Source: Oscillospiraceae bacterium (lineage in GTDB: Bacteria > Bacillota > Clostridia > Oscillospirales > Oscillospiraceae). Taken from it: a stretch of 32,097 bases of DNA. The stretch covers positions 1 through 32,097 of the forward strand of contig WRAB01000023.1 in the NCBI GenBank assembly GCA_009780435.1. Direction: 5' to 3'. Below are positions 1-8,163 of the stretch, in pieces; the stretch's first letter is position 1, and every line of letters starts with the position of its first letter. Below the pieces are notes generated by a model. That model saw only the letters and a list, made by a program, of their open reading frames with translations, had not been told where the DNA came from and did not search any database. The position numbers and the translations under genes are program-made.

Positions 1-69
1 CAGATCATACAGGGCCGAGCGGACTTCTGCTCTGGCTTTGGTGACGGATTCGTCTAACGTGCGTTCCAT
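1..69 (-). CDS. N-terminal fragment of unknown protein (runs off the window edge)
   Basis: The minus strand shows an ATG at 69 preceded by a clear GGAAAGGAGG ribosome binding site 5-6 nt upstream. The frame stays open to the window edge for 23 codons and starts MERTLDESVTKARAEV, a charged, probably helical beginning. There is too little sequence to assign a family. It is divergent from the phosphoglycerate-mutase-like gene, and a minus-strand terminator-like hairpin lies in its leader at 118-151. I do not recognise it. Confidence 0.6.
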   Translation of the reverse strand, partial: MERTLDESVTKARAEVRSALYDL

Positions 70-117
70 ACGTTCCTCCTTTCCTAAAAATTACGGTTAG
101 ACCCCACCGCAGGGCTG

Positions 118-151
118 AAAAAACGCAATACGGGTGTAATACCCATACTGC
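118..151 (-). terminator. Minus-strand intrinsic terminator or attenuator
   Basis: Read on the minus strand, an 11-bp stem (arms 141-151 and 125-135, two G-U pairs, 5-nt loop) is followed by GTTTTTT (123-118). It lies about 50 nt upstream of the start codon of the minus-strand gene at 69. It either ends an upstream minus-strand transcript or acts as a leader attenuator for that gene. No riboswitch class was recognised upstream of it. Confidence 0.5.
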
Positions 152-187
152 GACGTAGTAAAAACTATGTCCTCACGCCATACACGC

Positions 188-216
188 TTGTCCAGATAGA
201 GAGAGTGTGCTATACT
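188..216 (+). promoter_or_regulatory. Sigma-A-type promoter for a possible small RNA
   Basis: TTGTCC (188-193), a 17-nt spacer and TATACT (211-216). The same GTGCTATACTAA core is seen in the smpB promoter at 22687-22715. No coding sequence begins within the next 190 nt; the transcript would run into the structured segment at 222-313. Confidence 0.5.
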
Positions 217-221
217 AAGGA

Positions 222-313
222 AGCGGTGGGGCCCGTGAGGGTCATGCATGGGGTGGTTGTTGCACCCTATGACGGCAGAAGGTTGCGCCCTGTCTGTCGC
301 CATCGCGTTTTTT
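222..313 (+). ncRNA. Candidate small structured RNA, class unknown
   Basis: Downstream of the promoter at 188-216 the sequence can close on itself. GCGGTGG (223-229) pairs with CCATCGC (300-306), which is immediately followed by G and six T residues (308-313), so the closing stem doubles as a terminator. Inside is a second hairpin: GTCAT 241-245 with ATGAC 269-273, and GGGTG 251-255 with CACCC 263-267. The predicted RNA is about 90 nt. It does not match tRNA, tmRNA, SRP RNA or a riboswitch that I know. The alternative is that the structure belongs to the leader of the phosphoglycerate-mutase-like gene at 413. No other gene is seen in 70-412. Confidence 0.35.
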
Positions 314-327
314 AATTTTGATCGGAC

Positions 328-355
328 TTTCCAGCCCTAATAAGTAGTGTATCAT
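328..355 (+). promoter_or_regulatory. Weak promoter candidate for the phosphoglycerate-mutase-like gene
   Basis: TTTCCA (328-333), a 16-nt spacer and TATCAT (350-355), 57 nt upstream of the ATG at 413. Both boxes deviate from consensus, so this is only a candidate. Confidence 0.35.
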
Positions 356-412
356 AGGTTGGGCGATAAGGCAAGGGAAAAGTTGGGGCTGACGTAAGGA
401 GAGACACAACCC

Positions 413-1654
413 ATGAAATATCTGTTACTCATCGGCGACGGGATGGCCGACAATCCCATAGAGGCCCTGGGGGGCAGGACCCCTCTCCAATACGCCGACA
501 CCCCTGTGATCGACGATTTGGCGAACAGGGGCCGGGTGGGCAGCGTGCGGACGATCCCCGAGGGCCTGCCCGCCGGGAGCGATACGGGGATTTTGTCCAT
601 CTTCGGGGCCGACCCCAACCGCTACTACACGGGGCGCGCCCCCCTGGAGGCCGCCGCCACCGGAATCTCCCTGGCTCCAGGCAGCGCCGCCTATCGCTGT
701 AATATGGTCACCTATGAGGATGTGGATATCCCCTTTGCGGAGAAGCGCATCTTATCCCACAGTGCGGGGGGCATTGCGGGGGAGTCCTCCATGGCCCTGA
801 TCGAATATCTTTTCGCTGACCCCCGGTTCGCCCCGGCGGCGGAGGCGGCGGGATTGTCCGTCCACCCGGCACCCAGTTTCCGCCACATGGCCGTCCAGAC
901 CGGGGCGGATTTACAGGGCATCCATCTGCGCCCGCCCCACGATCATCTGGGGGAGCCCATCGGGCCGATTTTGCCATCGGGCAACGAGACCGCAAGTGTC
1001 CTCCGCGACCTGATGGAACTGGCCCACACGATCCTGGACGACCACCCCATCAACCGGGCCAGACGGGAGGCGGGGCAGTTGCCCGCCAACGGCATCTGGA
1101 TCTGGGCGGAGGGAACGGCGGTGGAACTGCCGCATTTCCCGGCGCGATACGGGAGGACGGGGGGCGTCATCAGCGCGGTACCCCTCTGTCACGGGATCGG
1201 TGCGCTTATGGGGCTGGTCCCCATCTCCGTCCCCGGTGCCACGGGAGAACTCCACACCAATTATGAGGGAAAAGTCGAGGCCGCCGTCAACTCTCTGTTG
1301 ACCAACGGGGATTTCGTGGCCGTCCACGTGGAGGCCCCCGACGAGTGCACTCACAACGGGGACTTAGAGGGCAAACTCCAGGCCATCGAATGGCTGGACA
1401 GCCGGGTCATGGCCTATCTGCTGGCGTGTTTGGATCGGGCGGGGATTCCAGAATATCGGATATTATTTCTCGCCGACCACAAGACATTAATGGCCACCCG
1501 GGGTCACGACGGGGAACCGGTACCTTTTCTGCTCTACGACAGCCGGAACAATCGAAACAGCGGGCGGGCCTATTGTGAGGCCGACGGGGAACAGGGCGAA
1601 TATCTCCCGGTTGGCACGGTGTTGATGGATCTGCTCTTTGGGGACGACGCCTGA
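413..1654 (+). CDS. Cofactor-independent phosphoglycerate mutase family protein (archaeal type; proposed homoserine kinase)
   Basis: 413 aa. The start MKYLLLIGDGMADNPIEALG, with GDGM and later GSDTGILSIFG, is the metal-binding pattern of the alkaline-phosphatase-like, archaeal-type 2,3-bisphosphoglycerate-independent phosphoglycerate mutase family. HVEAPDECTHNGD and LADHKT near residues 300-360 supply further metal ligands. In bacteria that also have a normal glycolytic mutase, this branch has been proposed to act as a homoserine kinase in threonine synthesis; neither role can be decided here. The start is chosen from AAGGAG 11 nt upstream. The stop codon overlaps the ispE ATG by one base (TGATG), implying translational coupling. 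Confidence 0.85.
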   Translation: MKYLLLIGDGMADNPIEALGGRTPLQYADTPVIDDLANRGRVGSVRTIPEGLPAGSDTGILSIFGADPNRYYTGRAPLEAAATGISLAPGSAAYRCNMVTYEDVDIPFAEKRILSHSAGGIAGESSMALIEYLFADPRFAPAAEAAGLSVHPAPSFRHMAVQTGADLQGIHLRPPHDHLGEPIGPILPSGNETASVLRDLMELAHTILDDHPINRARREAGQLPANGIWIWAEGTAVELPHFPARYGRTGGVISAVPLCHGIGALMGLVPISVPGATGELHTNYEGKVEAAVNSLLTNGDFVAVHVEAPDECTHNGDLEGKLQAIEWLDSRVMAYLLACLDRAGIPEYRILFLADHKTLMATRGHDGEPVPFLLYDSRNNRNSGRAYCEADGEQGEYLPVGTVLMDLLFGDDA

Positions 1655-2520
1655 TGGAGACGACTGTACGGGCCTATGGAAAATTAAATCTATCCCTGGA
1701 CGTGTTGCAAAAGCGTTCCACCGGGTATCACGATCTGAAAATGGTCATGGAGACCGTGGAACTCCATGACCGCCTACACATGGCCGTGACCGAGGGGCGT
1801 GGCATCCGGGCCGAGTCCAATTTACCCTATCTGCCCGCCGATGACCGGAACATTGCAGTGAAGGCGGCGGCGGTCTTTTTCCGGGAACTGGATCTGCCGG
1901 AACGACAGGTGACCATCCGCCTCCACAAGCGGATCCCCGTGGGGGCCGGGATGGCAGGGGGCAGCGCCAACGCCGCCGCCGTTTTGCGGGGCTTGGACGC
2001 CCTGATGGGGACGAATCTCACCGTGGAGCGACTCCAACAACTGGGGGGGCTTTTGGGTTCCGATGTACCCTATTGCATTGCCGGCGGTACGGTATTGGCC
2101 CAGGGCCGGGGGGATCAAATGACCCCGCTTGCGCCCCTGCCGCCCTGTCATATTGTCATCGCAAAGCCCAAGTTCTCCATCTCCACCGCCAGCCTCTTCG
2201 CCCGGATCGACTGCGGGAAAATCCGCCATCGCCCCGATACAGAGGGGATTTTGGGCGCATTGGAGGCGGGCCAACTGGGTGAGGTGGCCCTGCGGATGTA
2301 CAACGTCTTCGAGGACGTACTGGACAGCCGCAGCAAGGACGTGGCCCAGATCAAAAGCGTATTACTCGACTGCGGCGCCCTGGGCGCCTGTATGACGGGG
2401 ACAGGCCCCGCCGTGTTCGGTCTGTTCGACGAGGAATCTTTGGCGAAAGCGGCGTGGGAGCGGTTGAAGAGCGTACATCCCGAGACGTTTTTGACGAGGA
2501 ATCGGAGGGCGACTGTATAA
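1654..2520 (+). CDS. ispE: 4-diphosphocytidyl-2-C-methyl-D-erythritol kinase
   Basis: 288 aa, normal length for IspE, a cytosolic GHMP-superfamily kinase that phosphorylates CDP-methylerythritol in the MEP route to isoprenoids. It begins with the typical RAYGKLNLSLDVL, where the Lys and Asn are conserved active-site positions. The glycine-rich ATP loop IPVGAGMAGGSANAAAVLRG is near residues 90-110, and a C-terminal GALGACMTGTGPAVFGLF GHMP motif follows. It overlaps the preceding stop by one base. Transcription probably ends in the strong hairpin at 2526-2580. Confidence 0.95.
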   Translation: METTVRAYGKLNLSLDVLQKRSTGYHDLKMVMETVELHDRLHMAVTEGRGIRAESNLPYLPADDRNIAVKAAAVFFRELDLPERQVTIRLHKRIPVGAGMAGGSANAAAVLRGLDALMGTNLTVERLQQLGGLLGSDVPYCIAGGTVLAQGRGDQMTPLAPLPPCHIVIAKPKFSISTASLFARIDCGKIRHRPDTEGILGALEAGQLGEVALRMYNVFEDVLDSRSKDVAQIKSVLLDCGALGACMTGTGPAVFGLFDEESLAKAAWERLKSVHPETFLTRNRRATV

Positions 2521-2525
2521 ACACC

Positions 2526-2580
2526 ACACGCACCGGGTATCCTATGGGCATTACATAGGATAAGGCGGTGCGTGTTTTTT
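2526..2580 (+). terminator. Strong intrinsic terminator after ispE that contains the spoIIR start
   Basis: A 10-bp perfect outer stem (2526-2535 with 2566-2575) and a 9-bp perfect inner stem (2538-2546 with 2554-2562) are separated by a small internal loop (GG against AGG). A run of T follows at 2575-2580. The spoIIR ribosome binding site AAGG (2562-2565) and GTG start (2572) lie in the 3' arm, so a transcript coming from ispE would terminate here or hide the spoIIR start. Confidence 0.85.
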
Positions 2581-3192
2581 ATGAAACTGAAAGTATGGGA
2601 ACTCTCTCTCCTGGTCGCCCTGGTGCTCGCAGTGTTGTGGGGCGCTCTGTTGGAACAGCGACAACAGGATTTATCCGACAGGCTGATCCGGCTCCACGTG
2701 TTGGCAAACTCTGACGAGGTGGGGGATCAGGCGCTGAAATTACATGTCCGGGATCAGGTCTTGGAAGTGGCCGCCCCCCTATTGGAGGGCGAGACGGATC
2801 GGGCCGAGGCCGAGGCGATTCTCGCCGCCCATCTCCCCCGGATTACCGAGACGGCCCAGACGGCTGTAGCCAACTGGGGCCGGGATGATCCCGTCAGGGT
2901 CGCATTGACCCTAGAACGCCACCCCACCCGGGCCTACGAGTCCTTTACCCTCCCAGCCGGGCGATACAGCGCCCTGCGGGTGGAGATCGGCACGGCCCGC
3001 GGACAGAATTGGTGGTGTGTGGTGTTCCCACCCCTCTGTCTGGGGGCCGCCGAGGGCGGCGCCGGGGCCATAGAGGCGGACGCCCTCACTGGGGAGGAGA
3101 TCGCCCTCATCACCGGCGGCGAATCCGGGTATCAAATCCGGTTTCGGGCATTGGAACTGATCGACGGCCTACGGGGGATCGTGGGAGGATAG
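2572..3192 (+). CDS. spoIIR: Stage II sporulation protein R
   Basis: 206 aa. A hydrophobic N-terminal segment (about residues 9-27, signal or anchor) is followed by the SpoIIR hallmark RLIRLHVLANSD and ALKLHVRDQVL, and by the NWWCVVFPPLC motif in the C-terminal half. In Bacillus, SpoIIR is made in the forespore under SigF and triggers SpoIIGA-dependent activation of pro-SigE in the mother cell. GTG at 2572 is preferred because AAGG lies 6 nt upstream; an internal ATG at 2581 would be 15 nt away. The start sits inside the preceding terminator hairpin. The gene identifies the organism as a spore former or derived from one. Confidence 0.9.
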   Translation: MFFMKLKVWELSLLVALVLAVLWGALLEQRQQDLSDRLIRLHVLANSDEVGDQALKLHVRDQVLEVAAPLLEGETDRAEAEAILAAHLPRITETAQTAVANWGRDDPVRVALTLERHPTRAYESFTLPAGRYSALRVEIGTARGQNWWCVVFPPLCLGAAEGGAGAIEADALTGEEIALITGGESGYQIRFRALELIDGLRGIVGG

Positions 3193-3223
3193 TGCGGTTT
3201 GCTCTCGTCTGGCGACACGAAAC

Positions 3224-3251
3224 AGGGGCCGACGCATCTGCGTCGGCCCCT
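3224..3251. terminator. Bidirectional terminator between convergent spoIIR and degV
   Basis: A perfect 13-bp inverted repeat (3224-3236 with 3239-3251) with a 2-nt centre lies in the gap between two convergent genes. T-runs on either side are short, so its efficiency is uncertain, but position and stem strength suit a shared terminator. Confidence 0.65.
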
Positions 3252-3265
3252 CACTTATGTATGTT

Positions 3266-4123
3266 TTATTCTCTCCCAGTCGCCATAAAGAACAGGGCAA
3301 TGGTACCAATTCCCGTATGGGATCCGATTACAGGGCCGATGTAGTTGATGACAACTTCTTTTACGCCCAGCTTCTCTTGAATCTGATCCGCCAGCCATTT
3401 GGCGTCGTCATAGCAGTCGCTGTGGCTGATGAAGATGGTCTGGTCGGCGAGGTTCACGCCGGTTTTCTCCATCTGATCCAAGAGCCGGAGCAGAGACGGC
3501 TGTCGGCCCCGGGCTTTGTCTGCGGATACAAGTTTGCCCTCGTCGTTGACTCGCAGGATGGGTTTGATCCCCAGCATGCTGCCCATGAGGGCTTTTGCGG
3601 CGGAGATCCTGCCGCCCCGCTTTAAGTGATCCAGGTCATTGACTGTGAACCAGTGGGCCAGATTCAGCTTATTCGCCTCTACCCAGTCCCGTATTTCTTC
3701 GATGGTCTTACCCTCTTGCTTTAACCCGGCGGCATACCAGGCCAAAAGACCCTCGCCCATAGAGGCGCAGCGGGAGTCTACTACAAACAGTTTTCTGTCC
3801 GGATATTTCGCCCCCATCTCTTCTGCGGCCATGAGCGCGGAGTTGTGGGTGGTGGAGAGCGCGGAGGAGAAGGTCAAGCACAAGACGTCTTTCCCATCTT
3901 GTAAAACGGCCTCAAAAGCGTCTACATATTCGCCGATGTTTGCGGCGTTTGTGGTGGGCATGGCCCCATCTCGAATCTTCTGATAAAATTCTTTGACCGG
4001 GATTTCCTTAAAGGTCTCCTCACCGATGTTGACGCCCAGGGTCAACACATTTAAGGCCAACGCTTGGATCATCTCTTCGGGTAGGTCACAAGTGCTGTTG
4101 GTCATGATTACATACTCTGCCAT
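3266..4123 (-). CDS. DegV family fatty-acid-binding protein
   Basis: 285 aa, typical length. The beginning MAEYVIMTNSTCDLPEEM and the later TFSSALSTTHNSA, FVVDSRCASMGEGL and HLKRGGRISAAKALMGSMLG segments are signature DegV motifs, including the Ser/Thr residues that bind the fatty-acid carboxylate and the RGGRIS loop. Family members such as FakB bind an acyl chain and present it to the FakA kinase for phospholipid synthesis; whether this copy works with a FakA is not shown in the window. The start is supported by GAGGAG 6 nt upstream. It has its own promoter at 4196-4224. Confidence 0.9.
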   Translation of the reverse strand: MAEYVIMTNSTCDLPEEMIQALALNVLTLGVNIGEETFKEIPVKEFYQKIRDGAMPTTNAANIGEYVDAFEAVLQDGKDVLCLTFSSALSTTHNSALMAAEEMGAKYPDRKLFVVDSRCASMGEGLLAWYAAGLKQEGKTIEEIRDWVEANKLNLAHWFTVNDLDHLKRGGRISAAKALMGSMLGIKPILRVNDEGKLVSADKARGRQPSLLRLLDQMEKTGVNLADQTIFISHSDCYDDAKWLADQIQEKLGVKEVVINYIGPVIGSHTGIGTIALFFMATGRE

Positions 4124-4161
4124 AACTAGCTCCTCTCCCGTGCCATTATTTTCAGTGCTGG

Positions 4162-4180
4162 GCAGACGATGGTTGTCTGC
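4162..4180 (-). other. Small hairpin in the degV leader
   Basis: GCAGAC and GTCTGC form a 6-bp stem with a 7-nt loop in the 5' untranslated region of degV, between its -10 box and its ribosome binding site. No T-run follows. Its role is unknown. Confidence 0.4.
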
Positions 4181-4195
4181 GTTTCACCATTGGGT

Positions 4196-4224
4196 AGTAT
4201 ACCACACAATTTTCCAATGTTCAA
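4196..4224 (-). promoter_or_regulatory. Sigma-A-type promoter of degV
   Basis: On the minus strand: TTGAAC, a 17-nt spacer, TATACT, 73 nt upstream of the degV ATG. Both boxes are close to consensus with ideal spacing. Confidence 0.75.
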
Positions 4225-4243
4225 GTATGGCCAGGGAGTCTCA

Positions 4244-5341
4244 TCACACGTTAAAGCGAAATAGGATCACGTCGCCGTCCTGTACCATATACTCCTTGCC
4301 CTCGGAGCGGACGATCCCCTTTGCTCTGGCATTGACCATGTTCCCGGCGGCTTTTAGCTCGTCGAAGGCCACCGTCTCTGCCCGGATGAAGCCCCGCTCG
4401 AAATCCGTGTGGATTTTCCCCGCCGCCTGTGGGGCCAGGGTTCCGCTCTGAATCGTCCAGGCCCGGACCTCCTCCGGCCCCGTAGTCAAAAAAGAAATCA
4501 GCCCCAAGAGGGTGTAGGAGCACTGGATCAGCCGATCCAGACCGGATTGGGTGAGCCCCAGTTCTGCCAGGAATCCCACCCGCTCCTCCGGGGGCAGTTC
4601 TACAATCTCCTGCTCCACCTTGGCACAGATAGGCAGCGCCTGGGCGCCCTCCGCCTTCGCCAGGGCCGCGACTTTTGCGTAATAGGGGTTATTTTGATCG
4701 GCAAAGGCCGCCTCGTCCATATTGGCGGCGTAGATGACGGGCTTTAAGCTCAAGAGGTCCGCCTGCCGGATAATTTGCAAGTCCTGTTCCGGCGCCTCAA
4801 AGCTCCGGGCGCACAGGCCCCGATCCAGATGGGCCAGGAGGGCCTCAAAGATCTCCGCCTCCCGCAGAAACTGTTTCTCTCCGCCTTTCGCGTTCTTCTT
4901 GGCCCGGTCAATCCGCCGGGTGATCAGTTCCATGTCGCTCATGATGAGTTCTAAATTGATAATATCAATATCCCGGATGGGATCCGTGCCGCCCTCTACG
5001 TGGATGATATTTTCATCGTCAAAACAGCGCACCACATGGATAATCGCATGGGTCTGCCGGATGTTGGAGAGGAACTGGTTCCCCAACCCCTCGCCTCGGA
5101 ATGCGCCCCGGACGAGCCCTGCGATATCCACAAACTCGATCACCGCCGGGGTGCTTTTTTTCGGCTTGTATAATTCGGTCAAGAAATCCAGCCGGCCATC
5201 CGGCACGGCCACGGTACCCACGTTGGGATCAATCGTACAAAACGGGTAGTTGGCCGCCTCGGCCCCCGCCTCGGTGATGGCGTTAAACAGCGTGCTCTTG
5301 CCCACATTGGGCAGGCCCACAATGCCTAGTCTCATATTCAT
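4244..5341 (-). CDS. ychF: Redox-regulated ATPase YchF (OLA1 family)
   Basis: 365 aa from the chosen start. It begins MNMRLGIVGLPNVGKSTLFN, with the P-loop GLPNVGKST, followed by FVDIAGLVRGAFRGEGLGNQF (switch II) and, in place of the GTP-specifying NKxD, the NMDE typical of the ATP-preferring YchF/OLA1 branch of Obg-like P-loop proteins. The C-terminal TGS domain ends VQDGDVILFRFNV. YchF binds ribosomes and is linked to stress and redox control. ATG at 5341 has GGAGG 9 nt upstream; an upstream in-frame ATG at 5359 lacks a suitable site. Confidence 0.95.
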   Translation of the reverse strand: MNMRLGIVGLPNVGKSTLFNAITEAGAEAANYPFCTIDPNVGTVAVPDGRLDFLTELYKPKKSTPAVIEFVDIAGLVRGAFRGEGLGNQFLSNIRQTHAIIHVVRCFDDENIIHVEGGTDPIRDIDIINLELIMSDMELITRRIDRAKKNAKGGEKQFLREAEIFEALLAHLDRGLCARSFEAPEQDLQIIRQADLLSLKPVIYAANMDEAAFADQNNPYYAKVAALAKAEGAQALPICAKVEQEIVELPPEERVGFLAELGLTQSGLDRLIQCSYTLLGLISFLTTGPEEVRAWTIQSGTLAPQAAGKIHTDFERGFIRAETVAFDELKAAGNMVNARAKGIVRSEGKEYMVQDGDVILFRFNV

Positions 5342-5360
5342 CTCTTTACTCCTCCACATG

Positions 5361-5402
5361 ACAAGGGCGACCGGGTGGGTCGCCCTTGTGGTTTCTTTTT
5401 TT
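5361..5402 (+). terminator. Plus-strand terminator in the ftsH-ychF gap
   Basis: A 12-bp perfect stem (5361-5372 with 5378-5389) with a 5-nt loop is followed on the plus strand by TTTC and seven T residues (5392-5402). Both flanking genes are on the minus strand, so the T-run faces antisense transcription. On the minus strand the same hairpin sits just upstream of the ychF ribosome binding site. Confidence 0.65.
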
Positions 5403-7488
5403 AATCGCCGTCTTTACTCTCGTCGTCCCCGCCGTCGTCTTCCGATACGCCGGGGAGTTCGATGTCGCCGAAGAGGCGCTCTGTCTCCTCTTGCTCCTGG
5501 CGGGCTCTGGTGATGATGGCGTCTAAGATGTCGTCTTCGATTTTTTCGTTTGGTTCCGTGTCGCCTTCATCTTTCAATACGTTCTTTCTGATTTTTTCAG
5601 CTTCCGAGAACATGCTGGCCTTCTCCAGAGATTTTGTCGGGAGTTCGCCGTGCTGACAGAGATAGGCGAATACGTTGCCATCCATAGTCTCATGTTCCAA
5701 TAGATACTCCGCGGTCTTGATGACCATGTCGCTATTTTTGGAGAGGATTTGCTCACACCTGGCCATGGCCGCATCGAAGAGGGCTTTGACCTCGTCGTCG
5801 ATGGCGGCGGCAACTTTCTCGGAATAGGCCTTGGTCTGGGCGAAGTCCCGCCCGATGAAGACCGACGAGCCGCTGGAATCAAAGGAGATGGGGCCCAACT
5901 TCTCGCTCATGCCATATTGCATGACCATAGCACGGGCGATGGCTGTGGACTGCTGGATATCTCCCACTGCACCTGTGGAGATATCGTCTAAGAACAACTT
6001 TTCCGCCACTCTGCCACCCATGGCGGTGACGATTCGCTCGAACATATCACTCTTAGAGCGGTAGGATTTATCCTCCTGGGGCCGATAGACGGTCATGCCG
6101 CCGGCACCGCCCCGGGGGATGATGGTAATCTGGTGTACCGGATCCACGTTGTCCAGATACCAGGCCGACACGGCGTGGCCCGCCTCGTGATAGGCGGTGA
6201 GCTTGCGCTCTTTCTCCGTGATGACCTTGCTCTTCTTCTCGGGGCCTGCCAAGACCTTGAGAACGGCCTCTTCCATGTCCGCCATGGTGAGGAACCGGTG
6301 GTGGGCGCGAGCGGCCAAGAGCGCCGCCTCGTTTAAGAGGTTTTCCAGGTCCGCGCCTGTAAAGCCGGGCGTCCCCCGGGCCAGGGAGGCCAGATCCACA
6401 TCGTCGCCCAAGGGCTTGCCCCTGGCGTGGACTTTCAGGATGGCCTCACGGCCTTTCACATCGGGTAGGCCCACGTAGACCTGGCGATCAAATCGGCCGG
6501 GCCGTAGCAGGGCATTGTCCAAAATATCTTTCCGGTTGGTGGCGGCGATGACGATGACGCCCTCGTTGTTGCCGAACCCGTCCATTTCCACCAGTAGTTG
6601 ATTCAACGTCTGTTCCCGCTCGTCGTGGCCGCCGCCCATACCGGCGCCTCTCTGGCGGCCTACGGCGTCGATCTCGTCGATGAAGATGATACACGGCGCC
6701 GTCTTTTTCGCCTGATCAAAGAGATCCCGGACACGGCTGGCGCCGACGCCCACGTAGAGCTCCACAAAATCCGAGCCGGAGATGCTCAAGAACTGTACCC
6801 CCGCCTCGCCGGCCACCGCCTTGGCGATGAGGGTCTTACCCGTCCCCGGCGGGCCCACTAAGAGCACGCCCGTGGGGATTCTGGCCCCCAGTTCCGTATA
6901 GCGGGCCGGGTCTTTCAGGTAGTCTACAATCTCTTGGAGTTCCGCTTTTTCCTCGTCGGCCCCGGCCACGTCGTCAAAGAAGACGCGCTTTTTTTCTTCG
7001 GTACCGAGACGGGTTCTCGCCTTGCCGAAGCGCATGGCGCCCCGATCTCCGCCACTGGAGCGGTTGATCATGGCGTACCAGATGAACATGAACAGGCCCA
7101 GAATTAGAACATAGGGGATAAACTGCATCCAAATGGGGGCTTGCCATCCTCTGGAATAGTCATAGCTTCGGATGATTCCCCGCTGGAACTGATCCACCAC
7201 CAGGTCGTTGATATCTTGGAAAAACAGGTCGAAGCTCCGCAGTTCATAGGTGAGCTCCGTCAGTTCCCCCTCCGGATTCTCTGGTTTCTGTACGGAGAGG
7301 ATGATCTCGTTGTCAACGATCCGGAACTCTCTGACCGCCTCCGTCTCAAAAAATCTGCGGATGTCAGAGTAATCCAGCGCGGCCTCGTTCCGATTGGGCT
7401 GGTTGATCATAAAGATCGCGCCCACCAAAATAATTATAATCAGTGTGAGGAGTCCCAGATTACTCGCTCTACTCGGCTTTTTGTTCAA
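5401..7488 (-). CDS. ftsH: ATP-dependent zinc metalloprotease FtsH
   Basis: 695 aa. Two membrane segments (about residues 10-30 and 121-142) flank an extracytoplasmic domain. The AAA+ module has Walker A GPPGTGKT (212-219), Walker [11 protein letters not shown] (266-275) and the second region of homology [11 protein letters not shown] (about 325-335). The M41 protease has the zinc motif HEAGH (434-438). FtsH is a hexameric membrane protease for quality control and turnover of short-lived regulators. The start is TTG at 7488 with AAAGGAG 8 nt upstream. The tilS-hpt-ftsH order is the usual Firmicutes arrangement. The acidic C-terminal tail is variable in this family. Confidence 0.95.
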   Translation of the reverse strand: MNKKPSRASNLGLLTLIIIILVGAIFMINQPNRNEAALDYSDIRRFFETEAVREFRIVDNEIILSVQKPENPEGELTELTYELRSFDLFFQDINDLVVDQFQRGIIRSYDYSRGWQAPIWMQFIPYVLILGLFMFIWYAMINRSSGGDRGAMRFGKARTRLGTEEKKRVFFDDVAGADEEKAELQEIVDYLKDPARYTELGARIPTGVLLVGPPGTGKTLIAKAVAGEAGVQFLSISGSDFVELYVGVGASRVRDLFDQAKKTAPCIIFIDEIDAVGRQRGAGMGGGHDEREQTLNQLLVEMDGFGNNEGVIVIAATNRKDILDNALLRPGRFDRQVYVGLPDVKGREAILKVHARGKPLGDDVDLASLARGTPGFTGADLENLLNEAALLAARAHHRFLTMADMEEAVLKVLAGPEKKSKVITEKERKLTAYHEAGHAVSAWYLDNVDPVHQITIIPRGGAGGMTVYRPQEDKSYRSKSDMFERIVTAMGGRVAEKLFLDDISTGAVGDIQQSTAIARAMVMQYGMSEKLGPISFDSSGSSVFIGRDFAQTKAYSEKVAAAIDDEVKALFDAAMARCEQILSKNSDMVIKTAEYLLEHETMDGNVFAYLCQHGELPTKSLEKASMFSEAEKIRKNVLKDEGDTEPNEKIEDDILDAIITRARQEQEETERLFGDIELPGVSEDDGGDDESKDGD

Positions 7489-7570
7489 ATGTCACACTCC
7501 TTTACGGAAACTTCCTTTGGGGGAGGCATCGCCTCCGGGAAAGGGTAGTTCCCGTTAATGCCGGGCCTAG

Positions 7571-7613
7571 CCGCTCTTAAGGCTTCTGCCCGAAAGGCGG
7601 AGCCTTAGAGCGG
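7571..7613 (-). other. Hairpin in the hpt-ftsH gap
   Basis: An imperfect stem of 13 bp with one bulged base (7571-7584 with 7601-7613) encloses a smaller GCC/GGC hairpin. It starts 14 nt after the hpt stop codon on the minus strand. There is no T-run, so it may be an mRNA-stabilising or processing structure rather than a terminator. A second small hairpin, GGAGGC/GCCTCC, lies at 7521-7535. Confidence 0.5.
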
Positions 7614-7626
7614 TTTGACGACGGTA

Positions 7627-8163
7627 TTATTGATACACTTCGGGCTTTAGTATCCCGATATAAGGCAGGTTTCTATACCGCTGGGCAAAATCCAGCCCAT
7701 ATCCCACCACAAAGGCGTCTGGGATGGTGAAGCCCGTGTATTTGGGGTTCACCTGGGCGCGGCGGCGCTCCGGTTTGTCGAGCAGCGTACAGATTTCGAT
7801 GGAGGCGGGTTTGCTGCCGTTTAAATAGTTGATGAGATAGTTTAAAGTCAAACCGCTGTCCAAAATATCTTCCACGATAATGGCGTGGCGATTCTCAATA
7901 TCCATATCCAAGTCCTGGGTGATCCGCACAGCTCCTGTGGTCTCGCTCTTGTTACCGTAGGAGGATACCGCCATAAATTCCACTTCGCATGGCAGATCAA
8001 TGGTGCGCATTAAGTCCGCCATGAACATGAAAGAGCCCTTGAGCACCCCGATAAACACCGGATTTTTGCCCTGGTAGTCCGCTGTCATACGCTTCCCCAG
8101 TTCTGTGATCCGCTCTTTGAGCGCTTCTTCTGTATAAAGAACCCTCTCTACATCTCTGTGCAT
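7627..8163 (-). CDS. hpt: Hypoxanthine (guanine) phosphoribosyltransferase
   Basis: 178 aa, normal length. The PRPP-binding motif AIIVEDILDSGLTLNYL lies at about 95-111, the pyrophosphate loop VLKGSFMF at 40-47, and the C-terminal IPDAFVVGYGLDFAQRYRNLPYIG is diagnostic. It salvages hypoxanthine and guanine to IMP and GMP in the cytosol. ATG at 8163 is chosen because GGGGGAG lies 6-7 nt upstream. The frame is open further upstream to 8454, but that part overlaps tilS and shows no HPRT sequence. It sits between tilS and ftsH. Confidence 0.95.
   Translation of the reverse strand: MHRDVERVLYTEEALKERITELGKRMTADYQGKNPVFIGVLKGSFMFMADLMRTIDLPCEVEFMAVSSYGNKSETTGAVRITQDLDMDIENRHAIIVEDILDSGLTLNYLINYLNGSKPASIEICTLLDKPERRRAQVNPKYTGFTIPDAFVVGYGLDFAQRYRNLPYIGILKPEVYQ

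Noticed and set aside
97-303. A 68-codon minus-strand open frame
   Set aside because: No ribosome binding site or protein-like features; it spans a terminator hairpin and the antisense of the possible small RNA.
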